Source: Pseudalkalibacillus salsuginis
GTDB lineage: Bacteria; Bacillota; Bacilli; Bacillales; Fictibacillaceae
NCBI RefSeq assembly: GCF_021646685.1
Contig: NZ_JAKJHW010000002.1
Coordinates: 558,001-622,000, forward strand
Direction of reading: 5' to 3'
Length of the DNA stretch: 64,000 bases
Under the pieces are notes generated by a model. That model was not told where the DNA came from and did not search any database. It saw only the letters and a list, made by a program, of their open reading frames with translations. The translations under genes were made by a program, and so were the position numbers. Shown here piece after piece: positions 1 to 7,363 of this stretch (position 1 is the first letter of the stretch; each line of letters opens with the position of its first letter).

Positions 1-214
1 GCCGATACCCGTCCCATAACAGCAAACCGTACCCAAGATCCGCCGCTTGCTTCTGCGCCTCCAGCAGCGCAAGGGCTAAGGCATGTGTTCCCACTATGCG
101 ATTGACCTCATATCCGTCTACTGGTTTCCCTGTAAAATTGTCCCATGTGGCATATTTGGCGTCCCAGCGAACACCCTGCACTATTTCATCTAAAAAAACA
201 AATCCCTTTTCCAT
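1..214 (-). CDS. vanX: VanX D-Ala-D-Ala dipeptidase, N-terminal part (cut by window edge)
   Basis: Zinc D,D-dipeptidase that destroys D-Ala-D-Ala in the cytoplasm so that only D-Ala-D-Lac precursors are made. Only the first 71 residues lie in the window. They read MEKGFVFLDEIVQGVRWDAK, then YATWDNFTGKPVDGYEVNR and GYGLLLWDGYR, which I recognise as the VanX N terminus; the SxHxxGxAxD zinc motif would lie outside. The ATG follows the ligase stop by 5 nt, and its ribosome site AAAGGAGTGA overlaps the end of the ligase gene, so the two are translationally linked. Last visible gene of the vanW-H-A-X operon. Confidence 0.93.
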   Translation of the reverse strand, partial: MEKGFVFLDEIVQGVRWDAKYATWDNFTGKPVDGYEVNRIVGTHALALALLEAQKQAADLGYGLLLWDGYR

Positions 215-219
215 GCTTA

Positions 220-1251
220 TCACTCCTTTAAAGCTAATACGATCAGACGGTCAATCAGTTCGGGAAGCGTTATACCGGCAGCCGCCATCATACGGGGATA
301 ACGGCTGTATGACGTGAAACCGGGCAAAGTATTGACTTCGTTAAGCACAATGCGGCCGTTATCTTGTAAAAACATATCAACACGGGCAAGCCCTTTGCAG
401 CCGAGCGCCTTATATATTTTTTTTGCCGTTTCCTGTATCCGCCCTCGCTCCTCTGCCGACAGGTCTGCGGGAAGGGTTATAACTGCGTTTTCAGATCCTT
501 TTTCCGGATCGGCTTCCTGATGAATCCGAAAGATACCGTGCCGCAGCGTAATTTGGTCCACCTCACCAACAGTCAACTCGGAACTGTTTCCCAATACGGC
601 ACAACCGACCTCACAGCCCAAAACAGCCTGCTCAATTAAGATTTTGCTGTCATATAGACTTGCCGATTCAATTGCGGCGTCCAATTCGTCTGCGCCATTG
701 ACTTTTTTCACGCCATAGGATGAGCCTGAACGCGCCGGCTTAACAAAAACAGGATAGGTAAACGTATCTATCGCCGGTCTATCGTCTTTATGAATAACCC
801 AAAATTCGGGAGTAGCTATGCCAGCGTTTTTGGCAATGATGTATGCTAGCGATTTGTCCATACAAATGGCGGAGCTTTGAATATCGCAGCCCACAAAGGG
901 GATACCGGACAATTCAAACAGACCTTGAATTGATCCATCTTCACCCGACTTTCCGTGCAAAACCGAAAATGCTACATCAACGTGGTGGATTTCATATTCA
1001 TGGTTCTTTAGAACAAGCAATCCGTGCATTTTTTTATCCGGCGAGAGCACGGCTGAACAGCAATTGCCGTTTTCCCATTCCGCGCACGGTTTTTCGCACA
1101 TTTTCCAAACACCGGATTTCGTAATTCCAATGTATAACGACTCGTATTTTTCGTTGTCAATGTTAGCGGCGATCTCTCTTGCGGATTTTACCGACACGTC
1201 ATGCTCCTCCGAGCAACCGCCAAACAGGATTGCAACTTTTACTCTATCCAT
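220..1251 (-). CDS. vanA: VanA-type D-alanine--D-lactate ligase
   Basis: ATP-grasp ligase that joins D-Ala to D-Lac, giving peptidoglycan precursors with low vancomycin affinity. The frame is open 19 codons further upstream, but the ATG chosen gives 343 residues, the family length, and has an AAGGAGCC ribosome site. Visible: N-terminal LFGGCSEEHDVSVKSA, the ATP-binding VKPARSGSS, the omega-loop FRIHQE whose His (near 244) marks D-Lac rather than D-Ala or D-Ser ligases, and C-terminal NEVNTLPGFTSYSRYPRM. From memory it is far closer to VanA/VanM than to VanB, with scattered substitutions, so it may be an environmental allele (vanA, vanM or vanF lineage). Overlaps vanH by 8 nt. Confidence 0.93.
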   Translation of the reverse strand: MDRVKVAILFGGCSEEHDVSVKSAREIAANIDNEKYESLYIGITKSGVWKMCEKPCAEWENGNCCSAVLSPDKKMHGLLVLKNHEYEIHHVDVAFSVLHGKSGEDGSIQGLFELSGIPFVGCDIQSSAICMDKSLAYIIAKNAGIATPEFWVIHKDDRPAIDTFTYPVFVKPARSGSSYGVKKVNGADELDAAIESASLYDSKILIEQAVLGCEVGCAVLGNSSELTVGEVDQITLRHGIFRIHQEADPEKGSENAVITLPADLSAEERGRIQETAKKIYKALGCKGLARVDMFLQDNGRIVLNEVNTLPGFTSYSRYPRMMAAAGITLPELIDRLIVLALKE

Positions 1252-2212
1252 GCGCCAGGCTCCTTTCAAAATCCAAACAGTTCTTGATTGTTTTTTCAAC
1301 GGTATCACGCAACGCCTGTTCGGTATAGTAAGCCGTATGCGGCGTGATGATCACGTTCGGCATCCTTTGAAGTTTCAGTAAAAATTGATTATCAATTGGT
1401 TTTTGTGTGCAATCAAAGTAGAAAAGCCCTTCCTCCCCCTCCAATACATCCAATGCGGCGCCGCCCAGTTTTCCGTTTTCCAATGCTTTAACAAGCTCCT
1501 CGGTATCTACAAGCGCACCGCGCCCTGTATTGATCATAAACGCGCCTTGCTTCATTCTCTTCATTTGTTCGTGACCGATGATATGGCGCGTATCCGCATT
1601 TAGCGGCACATGAAGCGTAACGATATCGCTATTTTGCAACAACACATCAAACGGAACATAGTTTGCCTCTATACTTTGGCTGCGACTATAAGCCAGCACA
1701 TGACATCCAAATCCCCGCAACCGCTCAATAACCGCTTTGCCTATATAGCCGGTTCCCACCACGCCGACTGTCATGTCGCGCAGCACCTTGCCACGGACCC
1801 TGTCCAGCCTGAAATCATGTTTTTCCACAGAGCGTACAATCGATTTCGCATTGCGTACTGCCATAAGCATCAGCATCATGGTATAATCGGCAACGCTATC
1901 CGGCGAATACGCCACATTGCCGACAGTGATGCCCATTCTCTTAGCAGCAGTTGTATCTATATGATTGCAGCCGATGCTTCGGGTAGAGATATATTTCACG
2001 CCGGCTCTCTTCAGCGCAAGAAGAATAGACGCGGAAACTTCGGATTTGTGTCCCACGCTGATACATTGATTGCAGGGGGCTGATTTGGCGTTGGTTTCCG
2101 ACACGGCGGCGTTAATGATCGTGGGCATAATGCCAAAGCGCGGCGAAAGGGCATGGAATGCATCTGCCTCATCCTGCTCGCATCCATAAACGGTAATGCC
2201 GATGTTCTTCAT
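1244..2212 (-). CDS. vanH: VanH D-lactate dehydrogenase
   Basis: NADH-dependent D-2-hydroxyacid dehydrogenase that reduces pyruvate to D-lactate for the VanA ligase. Visible: N-terminal NIGITVYGCEQDEADAFH, Rossmann GTGYIG at residues 153-158, the NTGRG segment with the catalytic Arg, and the ITPHTAYYTEQA segment with the catalytic His. The frame opens four codons earlier, but the internal ATG (MKNIGITVYG) matches the family start and gives 322 residues; the GAAAGGA ribosome site sits about 12 nt away, slightly long, so the upstream start is not excluded. Overlaps the ligase gene. Confidence 0.93.
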   Translation of the reverse strand: MKNIGITVYGCEQDEADAFHALSPRFGIMPTIINAAVSETNAKSAPCNQCISVGHKSEVSASILLALKRAGVKYISTRSIGCNHIDTTAAKRMGITVGNVAYSPDSVADYTMMLMLMAVRNAKSIVRSVEKHDFRLDRVRGKVLRDMTVGVVGTGYIGKAVIERLRGFGCHVLAYSRSQSIEANYVPFDVLLQNSDIVTLHVPLNADTRHIIGHEQMKRMKQGAFMINTGRGALVDTEELVKALENGKLGGAALDVLEGEEGLFYFDCTQKPIDNQFLLKLQRMPNVIITPHTAYYTEQALRDTVEKTIKNCLDFERSLAHG

Positions 2213-2291
2213 AATTAAGACCATTCCTTTCTGCGAAAGGCACCAATAAGAAATAAAATGGGAATACCGATCGCGGTAAATCGTTTCAAAC

Positions 2292-3116
2292 TTATTTTGC
2301 CTCCTTGATTTCCACGTTCTCCGGCAGGGAATAGCAGATTTTACATTTGTTCGTGTAAAGCAGCTTTTGCCCTGTTATTTCGCCGGTGTCCGAGTCAATT
2401 TCCGCTCTCTCAACCTTGACGGATTCATAAATCCCGCTGCTTTCGCGGGAATACTCAATGCCTCCGTTTGTAACTCTGTACAGTACTTGGGGCCGCTCGT
2501 CCACGAACACCGTTCCTATGATGTTTTTATCATCGAACGCCACTGAAATTTGATATGTGCAATCGGTATCGTTTCGCACCTTTAAGTCAATCCATCCCTC
2601 GGAGATTGTTGCGTCCACCCCTTTGATCTCTTCACTGTTTGGTTCGGGAAACTCCTTCACCTCGTGGCCTCTCCGTTCGGTGACCGTCAGCGGCGTGTGC
2701 AGGAACATCCAAAACAGCAGATTGCTCATTTGACACAAGCCGCCGCCCGGCGCAGTAGTGAGTTTGCCATTTGTCACTGTAAGACCATCTTTATAGGGAG
2801 TATGCTTGTCTGCATGGCTTACAAGCCGCCAAAAGGAAAAGGTTTCACCCGGTCTTATCAAGAGCCCGTTCAGTGTCTTTGCCGCCAGCTTCAGGTTAAA
2901 CACCTTGTTTTTTTGATATTCCATATCAAAGCCGGTATTGCCGTTGTATAACGCGCAGCCCGTTTCAAAGAGCTTATAAGGAAGCTGCTTCCCGTCAATG
3001 GTATCCGCGTAGCGGCGGCCATCAAACCACATCCCGGCATAAAAACACAACTTCCGCTGCATTACCCTGAACGGCAACAGGAAAGGGAATATTTGTGTCA
3101 CTCTTTTTCTACCCAT
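2292..3116 (-). CDS. vanW: VanW family accessory protein
   Basis: VanW-family protein of unknown biochemical role, found in vanB-, vanM- and vanG-type clusters but not in the classic Tn1546 vanA operon. Visible: N-terminal MGRKRVTQIFPFLLPFR, the RPGETFSFW segment, and the signature TTAPGGGLCQMSNLLFW. The frame opens 11 codons earlier, but this ATG has an excellent AAGGAGGTG ribosome site and gives 274 residues. First gene after the VanR-box/hairpin segment, 80 nt ahead of vanH. Its presence next to VanA-like neighbours makes the cluster mosaic. Confidence 0.92.
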   Translation of the reverse strand: MGRKRVTQIFPFLLPFRVMQRKLCFYAGMWFDGRRYADTIDGKQLPYKLFETGCALYNGNTGFDMEYQKNKVFNLKLAAKTLNGLLIRPGETFSFWRLVSHADKHTPYKDGLTVTNGKLTTAPGGGLCQMSNLLFWMFLHTPLTVTERRGHEVKEFPEPNSEEIKGVDATISEGWIDLKVRNDTDCTYQISVAFDDKNIIGTVFVDERPQVLYRVTNGGIEYSRESSGIYESVKVERAEIDSDTGEITGQKLLYTNKCKICYSLPENVEIKEAK

Positions 3117-3178
3117 GTGAGCACCTCCTTGTTTTTTTAATCCACGCATAACTTGTCACATCCTTCTCTGATGAAACG

Positions 3179-3221
3179 AAAAAAGCGCGTTCTTACGGTT
3201 TAAGATTACCGCATAAGAACG
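3179..3221 (-). terminator. Rho-independent hairpin between vanS and vanW (terminator or leader attenuator)
   Basis: On the minus strand an 8-bp stem (CGTTCTTA/TAAGAACG) plus four inner pairs (CGGT/ACCG), a small bulge and an 8-nt loop is followed by GCGC and six U. It can terminate vanRS transcripts. It also lies downstream of the VanR-box array and the AT-rich -10-like element, so the vanW-H-A-X mRNA probably has to read through it. Confidence 0.72.
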
Positions 3222-3231
3222 AGCCATTTTT

Positions 3232-3313
3232 TAATATTAAATTGTTAATTTCCTAAGAAAAAGTAGAGATGACCTTGAGATTTTCCTAAGAACAATGTTT
3301 CATTTCTTAGGAA
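3232..3313 (-). promoter_or_regulatory. Candidate VanR-responsive promoter of vanWHAX
   Basis: Three copies of the same 10-mer occur: TTCCTAAGAA at 3250 and 3283 and its reverse complement TTCTTAGGAA at 3304. Spacings are 33 and 21 bp, about three and two helical turns, as expected for cooperative binding on one DNA face. A palindromic TTAATATTAA at 3231-3240 could provide the -10. Phospho-VanR is known to bind repeated sites at the vanH promoter; assigning these sites to VanR is inference. Confidence 0.6.
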
Positions 3314-4470
3314 CTCTTTTTACCAACCAAGTCTGGCAAGGCCGGAAGCTCTACCTTGAATGTCGTGTAGTGATCATTGCTTTCCGCGTAAATCTGCCCG
3401 CCATGCTGAACAATGATTTCTTTTGCAATCGCCAATCCAAGCCCCGCGCCGCCCGTATCGGAAGAACGGGCATGGTCCAGTCTGTAAAACTTTTCAAATA
3501 TGGCAACGAGCTTATCTTTGGGAATGCTTCCAGCGTTTTTGAAAACGATGGACACCACATCCCCGGATAGGCCCGCCGTAATGTCAATGACGCTGTTGTC
3601 CTCGCTGTATGCAGCGGCGTTTTTCAAAATGTTGTTAAAGACCCTCGCCAGCTTATCGGGGTCGCCGTATACGGTCAAATCCTCGGATGCATGGATAACC
3701 GCCTGTTTTCCATTCGCTGTAAGCTGAGGATAAAATTCATCGGTCATCTGCACCAGCATATAGTATAGGTCTATGTGCTTTTTCGTGAGCGTAATCGTTT
3801 GGAGGTTATACCGCGTTATCTCAAAAAACTCGTCGATTAGCTGTTCGAGGCGATACGCTTTGTCCAACGTGATATGCACATATTTTGCCTTTTGCTCTAC
3901 CGGCATGTCTGGCGCCTCGTCAAGCAGGCTCAGATAACCGATAACGGATGTAAGGGGCGTTTTAATATCGTGCGCCAAGTACATCACAACGTTATTTTTT
4001 CTTTGTTCGGCCAGCTTTGCATCCTGCTCTCGCTTGTCCAGAGTCCGTTTTAATGTGTTGAGCTTCTGTTCCATGAACTCCATTTCCGCAGAAAGCTCAA
4101 TTTGTTTATCTTCGTTCTGAATAAGTATATCAATGCCGGTATTAATCTCGTCAAAGTATTTTGCAAATTTTGAAAGCATGACGCGGCATAGAATAAGAAT
4201 ACTGATGGCAATCGCCACATAAATAAGGATTTCCATATTGTTCCGTATGGTGTACTGATATATTATCATCGCGTCCAGACGCTCTAAGTGAAAACTGTTT
4301 TCCAAAAAACGTACGATCCTCTCCCCAAGTGCTTGCGAACGGATAAATAAACGCAAAAACAACACAAATACAACTGCTGCCATAACAATCACAAGGATGT
4401 ACAGGTAGAGTTTTCGCTTTAGTTTGGAATAATCGGTTTTCTTATTCTTATTTTTCAATTTTATAGCCAA
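3307..4470 (-). CDS. vanS: VanS membrane histidine kinase
   Basis: Sensor kinase that phosphorylates VanR when glycopeptides or their effects are sensed. Visible: transmembrane helices at about 21-44 and 80-98 with a short extracellular loop between, a HAMP-like linker, phospho-acceptor His167 in YLAHDIKTPLTS, N box NNILKNAAAYSED and G box GGAGLGLAIAKE. The cytoplasmic part reads almost as VanS of the vanA type; the extracytoplasmic loop (about 45-78) is the most divergent segment, so inducer specificity may differ. Its start overlaps the vanR end by 23 nt. 387 residues, normal length. Confidence 0.93.
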   Translation of the reverse strand: MAIKLKNKNKKTDYSKLKRKLYLYILVIVMAAVVFVLFLRLFIRSQALGERIVRFLENSFHLERLDAMIIYQYTIRNNMEILIYVAIAISILILCRVMLSKFAKYFDEINTGIDILIQNEDKQIELSAEMEFMEQKLNTLKRTLDKREQDAKLAEQRKNNVVMYLAHDIKTPLTSVIGYLSLLDEAPDMPVEQKAKYVHITLDKAYRLEQLIDEFFEITRYNLQTITLTKKHIDLYYMLVQMTDEFYPQLTANGKQAVIHASEDLTVYGDPDKLARVFNNILKNAAAYSEDNSVIDITAGLSGDVVSIVFKNAGSIPKDKLVAIFEKFYRLDHARSSDTGGAGLGLAIAKEIIVQHGGQIYAESNDHYTTFKVELPALPDLVGKKSS

Positions 4471-5146
4471 CCCCCCATACCGTTTTGATATACTTTGGGT
4501 TATCCATTGTATCGCCTAATTTCTCGCGTAAATGCCGGATATGGACGGTTATGGTGTTGTTGTTTTTCGTGAAATATTCATCACCCCATATTTCGTGAAA
4601 CAATTTTTCAGAGCTTACTACATTTCCCTTGTTCTCACACAGTATTCGCAGGATTGAAAACTCGGTAGGTGTGAGGGATAACGGTTTTTCATTCAACAAT
4701 ACTTCGTGTGTGTTCACGTTAATAATAAGGCCGGAGTGGACGATAACGCCGTTATCCTCTTTCGCCGCGCCACCGGTGTATTTTTTATATCGGCGCAGTT
4801 GCGCCTTGACCCTCGCCACTAATTCAAGCGGACGGAACGGTTTGGTTATATAATCGTCCGCGCCGAGCGTCAACCCTGTAATTTTATCTGTTTCCGCGTC
4901 TTTCGCGGTCAGCATAATAATGGGATAAGTGTGCGTGTCCCGTATTTTTTGGCAGATCGAAAGGCCGTTTATATCGGGAAGCATAATGTCCAGTATGGCA
5001 AGGTCAAGCTCGGTTGCTTCGATACAGTTTAATGCTTCCTGTGCGGTGTAAAACTTATAAACCGTATAATTTTCGTTTTTCAAATACAATTCTACTAAAT
5101 CTGCGATTTCCTGCTCGTCGTCAACAATTAGGATCTTTTCATCCAC
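4448..5146 (-). CDS. vanR: VanR response regulator
   Basis: OmpR/PhoB-type regulator that activates the van operon. Receiver domain with acidic pocket VDDE, phospho-acceptor Asp53 in LDIMLPD, and switch residues in MLTAKD and ITKPFRP; C-terminal winged helix ending IKTVWGVGYKIEK. The frame is open to an upstream ATG, but I choose the GTG: AAGGAG lies 9 nt before it, the internal ATG abuts the ribosome site, and VDEKILIVDDE aligns with the VanR N terminus, giving 232 residues. Overlaps vanS by 23 nt. Confidence 0.92.
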   Translation of the reverse strand: MDEKILIVDDEQEIADLVELYLKNENYTVYKFYTAQEALNCIEATELDLAILDIMLPDINGLSICQKIRDTHTYPIIMLTAKDAETDKITGLTLGADDYITKPFRPLELVARVKAQLRRYKKYTGGAAKEDNGVIVHSGLIINVNTHEVLLNEKPLSLTPTEFSILRILCENKGNVVSSEKLFHEIWGDEYFTKNNNTITVHIRHLREKLGDTMDNPKYIKTVWGVGYKIEK

Positions 5147-5260
5147 TAACGCCATCTCCTTCCTGCAATTTTCCATCTTACAGTATATAAAAAATAACAA
5201 GACGATTTATTTGTTTCTTCTTGATAAATGATTAAGATTTTCATAAGGTTTCTTTCTTCG

Positions 5261-5413
5261 TCACTCTTTTGGCTTTTCAGCATCAGCAGGTATCAACCAA
5301 AAATCAGCTTTTTTTATCGCACCGACAATGCGTCCGGCGGTGCAATGATAATTTACCATCCGGGCAGTAATAGCCCATTTTTGTCCGGCTTCTTTTGCTG
5401 TTAAATATTCCAT
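5261..5413 (-). CDS. Small helix-turn-helix protein, excisionase-like
   Basis: Fifty residues starting MEYLTAKEAGQKWAITARM and containing VNYHCTAGRIVGAIKKADFW and LIPADAEKP. This is the compact winged-helix layout of Firmicute excisionase/MerR-like DNA-binding proteins carried on mobile elements. The frame opens further upstream, but that part overlaps an older gene in another frame, and GGTGAT lies just before this ATG. It sits directly upstream of vanR and could be a remnant of the element that delivered the van genes. Role inferred only from fold-like similarity. Confidence 0.6.
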   Translation of the reverse strand: MEYLTAKEAGQKWAITARMVNYHCTAGRIVGAIKKADFWLIPADAEKPKE

Positions 5414-5444
5414 AACATCACCGCTATTCAATAAGCTATCTCTA

Positions 5445-5665
5445 TTATACTTCCTCGTAAAGAGTATGGCCTTCTGGTGCATCCTCACCATCCTTATAAA
5501 CTTCATCTATCGCTTTATCAATTAACTCTCTAAGGCATTTATAAGTGCATATTTGAGTGTGTCACATAATTCAGCGTCAGCTTCATTTATCGTTTGTGAA
5601 TAATCTGTTGTATTATGACTTGATAAAATTATTGTCAACACAAGTGTCACAGCTACTTTTTTCAT
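5445..5665 (-). pseudogene. Frameshifted small secreted-protein gene
   Basis: Starts MKKVAVTLVLTIILSS, a signal-peptide-like N terminus, then TDYSQTINEADAELCDTLKY and ALINALES-stop. One base out of phase the coding continues as LRELIDKAIDEVYKDGEDAP to EGHTLYEEV-stop. Joining the frames gives about 72 residues, so a frameshift near 5525 appears to have broken it. I recognise the style of a small exported Bacillus protein but cannot name the family. Confidence 0.5.
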
Positions 5666-6378
5666 AGTTTATAGTTTTTGAAACTAAATTAGTTTTATTC
5701 CAGATTCCTGGGTAATTCTGATCAGCTTGTACAGCGAATGCGCCCTTTTCTGGAACAATTTTGCCCCTAAAATCCAGTTTCGTCTCCGTACCCTTTACCG
5801 GTTAGATATTTCAGATCCATATAAATTTGCTCCTAAATTGGTAATTATGCGAAGTATATATAAATCTGGAAAATTCAAAGCCTCTATCACCCGTACTGCA
5901 AAGAGAGGATTTCTATGCTAAGGCAATCATTATATAGGTTTTCATTGGTGAAAAAAGCAACTGTACTGTTCTCTAAAAAAGTTTTGGCTATGTTAAATAA
6001 TATTGTTTTTTTTACCAAAATTAAGGGAACTTCCATTTTTAGAAGTTCCCTTTTGTTTATTCCATTAAAGCCCCCTATAATTGAAATACTGCTAATTAGT
6101 TGGAACAGATAATAATTCGGAATCTCCTTTAAAATTGCCTTTACAATCAACCAGTATATATTCCTTTATTCCGCCTTTATTTTCTACATTTATTTGCTTA
6201 CAACTGTTCATTTACAATAAAGTTGTTTAAATTTAATACTACATACACACATAACACCCTTCGGAAAATGAACGGTGTAAAAAAATAGTTGTATAATTTT
6301 CTTCAACCTATATTCTTTTTTCTCAAAACAATTAACAATAAAGTCGTTTAAAAACAAAGGTTCTTACACTATTGCGCC
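5666..6378. other. Decayed intergenic stretch with two dispersed repeats
   Basis: No convincing gene. It holds two copies of the dispersed GCGCCC repeat (about 5728-5758 and 6366-6393) and a terminator-like hairpin. A minus-strand 87-codon frame at 5887-6150 contains GGFNGINKRELLKMEVPL, which vaguely recalls type I restriction specificity subunits, but the evidence is too weak to call. Confidence 0.4.
6023..6052 (+). terminator. Hairpin terminator
   Basis: Perfect 11-bp stem AAGGGAACTTC/GAAGTTCCCTT around an 8-nt loop, followed by TTGTTT. Works best on the plus strand. No intact gene precedes it now. Confidence 0.6.
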
Positions 6379-6720
6379 CTATTCTGGAATAACAGCTTTT
6401 CGTAAGTTAATTACGTTATTAGGATTTGTTGCCCATTTACTCATTAATTCCATTTGTTTCTTTTTTAAATCGTCATACGGTTCCTCGATAGCTTCAACCT
6501 CATAAAATCTTTTATCAAATACTTTGGTATCTTTTATTTTTTGATAACCACCAAAACCCAAGTCATCGTTTAGTAACCAGGCTACTTTTTTAATATTGGC
6601 GAACAGTATCCCACCAGTGCACATTGGACAAGGTTCCAAAGAAGTGTATATTGTAAACTTTTCACGACTGATTTTAGCATTTAATATTGATTGTTCAGCA
6701 TCTACTTGTTAAATATTTAA
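6379..6720 (-). pseudogene. Nucleoside deaminase, C-terminal half
   Basis: Reads QVDAEQSILNAKISREKF, TIYTSLEPCPMCTGGILF and on to NNVINLRKAVIPE-stop. EPCPMC is the zinc-binding half of the cytidine/guanine/tRNA-adenosine deaminase fold; the usual HAE is DAE here. A stop codon lies just upstream, preceded in frame by EGIWHVILNI. The N-terminal half of a similar protein lies a few dozen bases away on the opposite strand, so the gene appears to have been broken by a small inversion. Confidence 0.7.
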
Positions 6721-6789
6721 AATAACATGCCAAATACCTTCCATAACTAATGATTGGAAGGTTTTGTCATATTTAGATGAAAAACTTAA

Positions 6790-6983
6790 TTAGGCTATAT
6801 CTTGAAAGAAGCAGAACAAGCATTGAAAGAGAATACATATCCAGTTGGGGCTGTTATTGTAGATGAAAATCAAAACTTGATTGCCAAAGGGCGTAATAGA
6901 GAGTACACCCTCAACAAGATGCAACAGCCCACGCTGAAATTGACGCTATACGAAAGGGTTTTTTGTCATGCCTAAAAATCTAA
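6790..6983 (+). pseudogene. Nucleoside deaminase, N-terminal half, frameshifted
   Basis: Plus-strand reading LKEAEQALKENTYPVGAVIV then DENQNLIAKGRNREYT; one frame over it continues DATAHAEIDAIRKG. The HAE motif and PVGAVIV strand are the N-terminal half of the nucleoside deaminase fold whose PCxxC half lies inverted next door. A frameshift near 6920 and loss of the start confirm decay. It may be half of the same ancestral gene or of a paralogue. Confidence 0.65.
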
Positions 6984-7310
6984 ATAAAATAAATCGATTT
7001 GGTTCCTTGACTTTTTATAGCTGGTTTTTTTTTGATGATTCAGTATATAGATAATACTTAACTAATTCTGTTCAGGTATCTTCATATTCCCAGTGTAGAT
7101 TCGCAACTTCCTATCGGTTGAAGTTGTTCCTCTGCTGACACGTCTGAATGATTCGTATCATATTTCTCGTTTTTTTGGCTATATAATCACAATCCTACCA
7201 AAAACCAAGCAATCCAATAACTATTAGTAAAATCCACCTAATATTGATTGCTAATACAACGCTGAAAGCTCTTTTGAACCCTTGGCCTAGCCTAGGGTTT
7301 TCTTTTCCAC
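6984..7310. other. Intergenic, nothing recognised
   Basis: AT-rich sequence without a gene or repeat that I can support. A short palindrome (CCTAGCCTAGG-like) occurs near 7285. Confidence 0.5.
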
Positions 7311-7343
7311 AAAAAAAAGCCCCAAAAGATTTACTTTTGGGAC
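7311..7343 (-). terminator. Terminator of the xylose operon
   Basis: On the minus strand TCCCAAAAG pairs with CTTTTGGGG and is followed by CUUUUUUUU. It ends the long operon just after the GH3 gene. Confidence 0.85.
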
Positions 7344-7363
7344 AGCCTCTTCCTACATTCTAA

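Noticed and set aside
3188..3221. Riboswitch in front of vanW
   Set aside because: Only one simple hairpin with a U-run; no conserved riboswitch core seen, so I list it as terminator/attenuator.
5727..5921. 64-codon plus-strand frame
   Set aside because: Starts inside the dispersed repeat and has no family resemblance.
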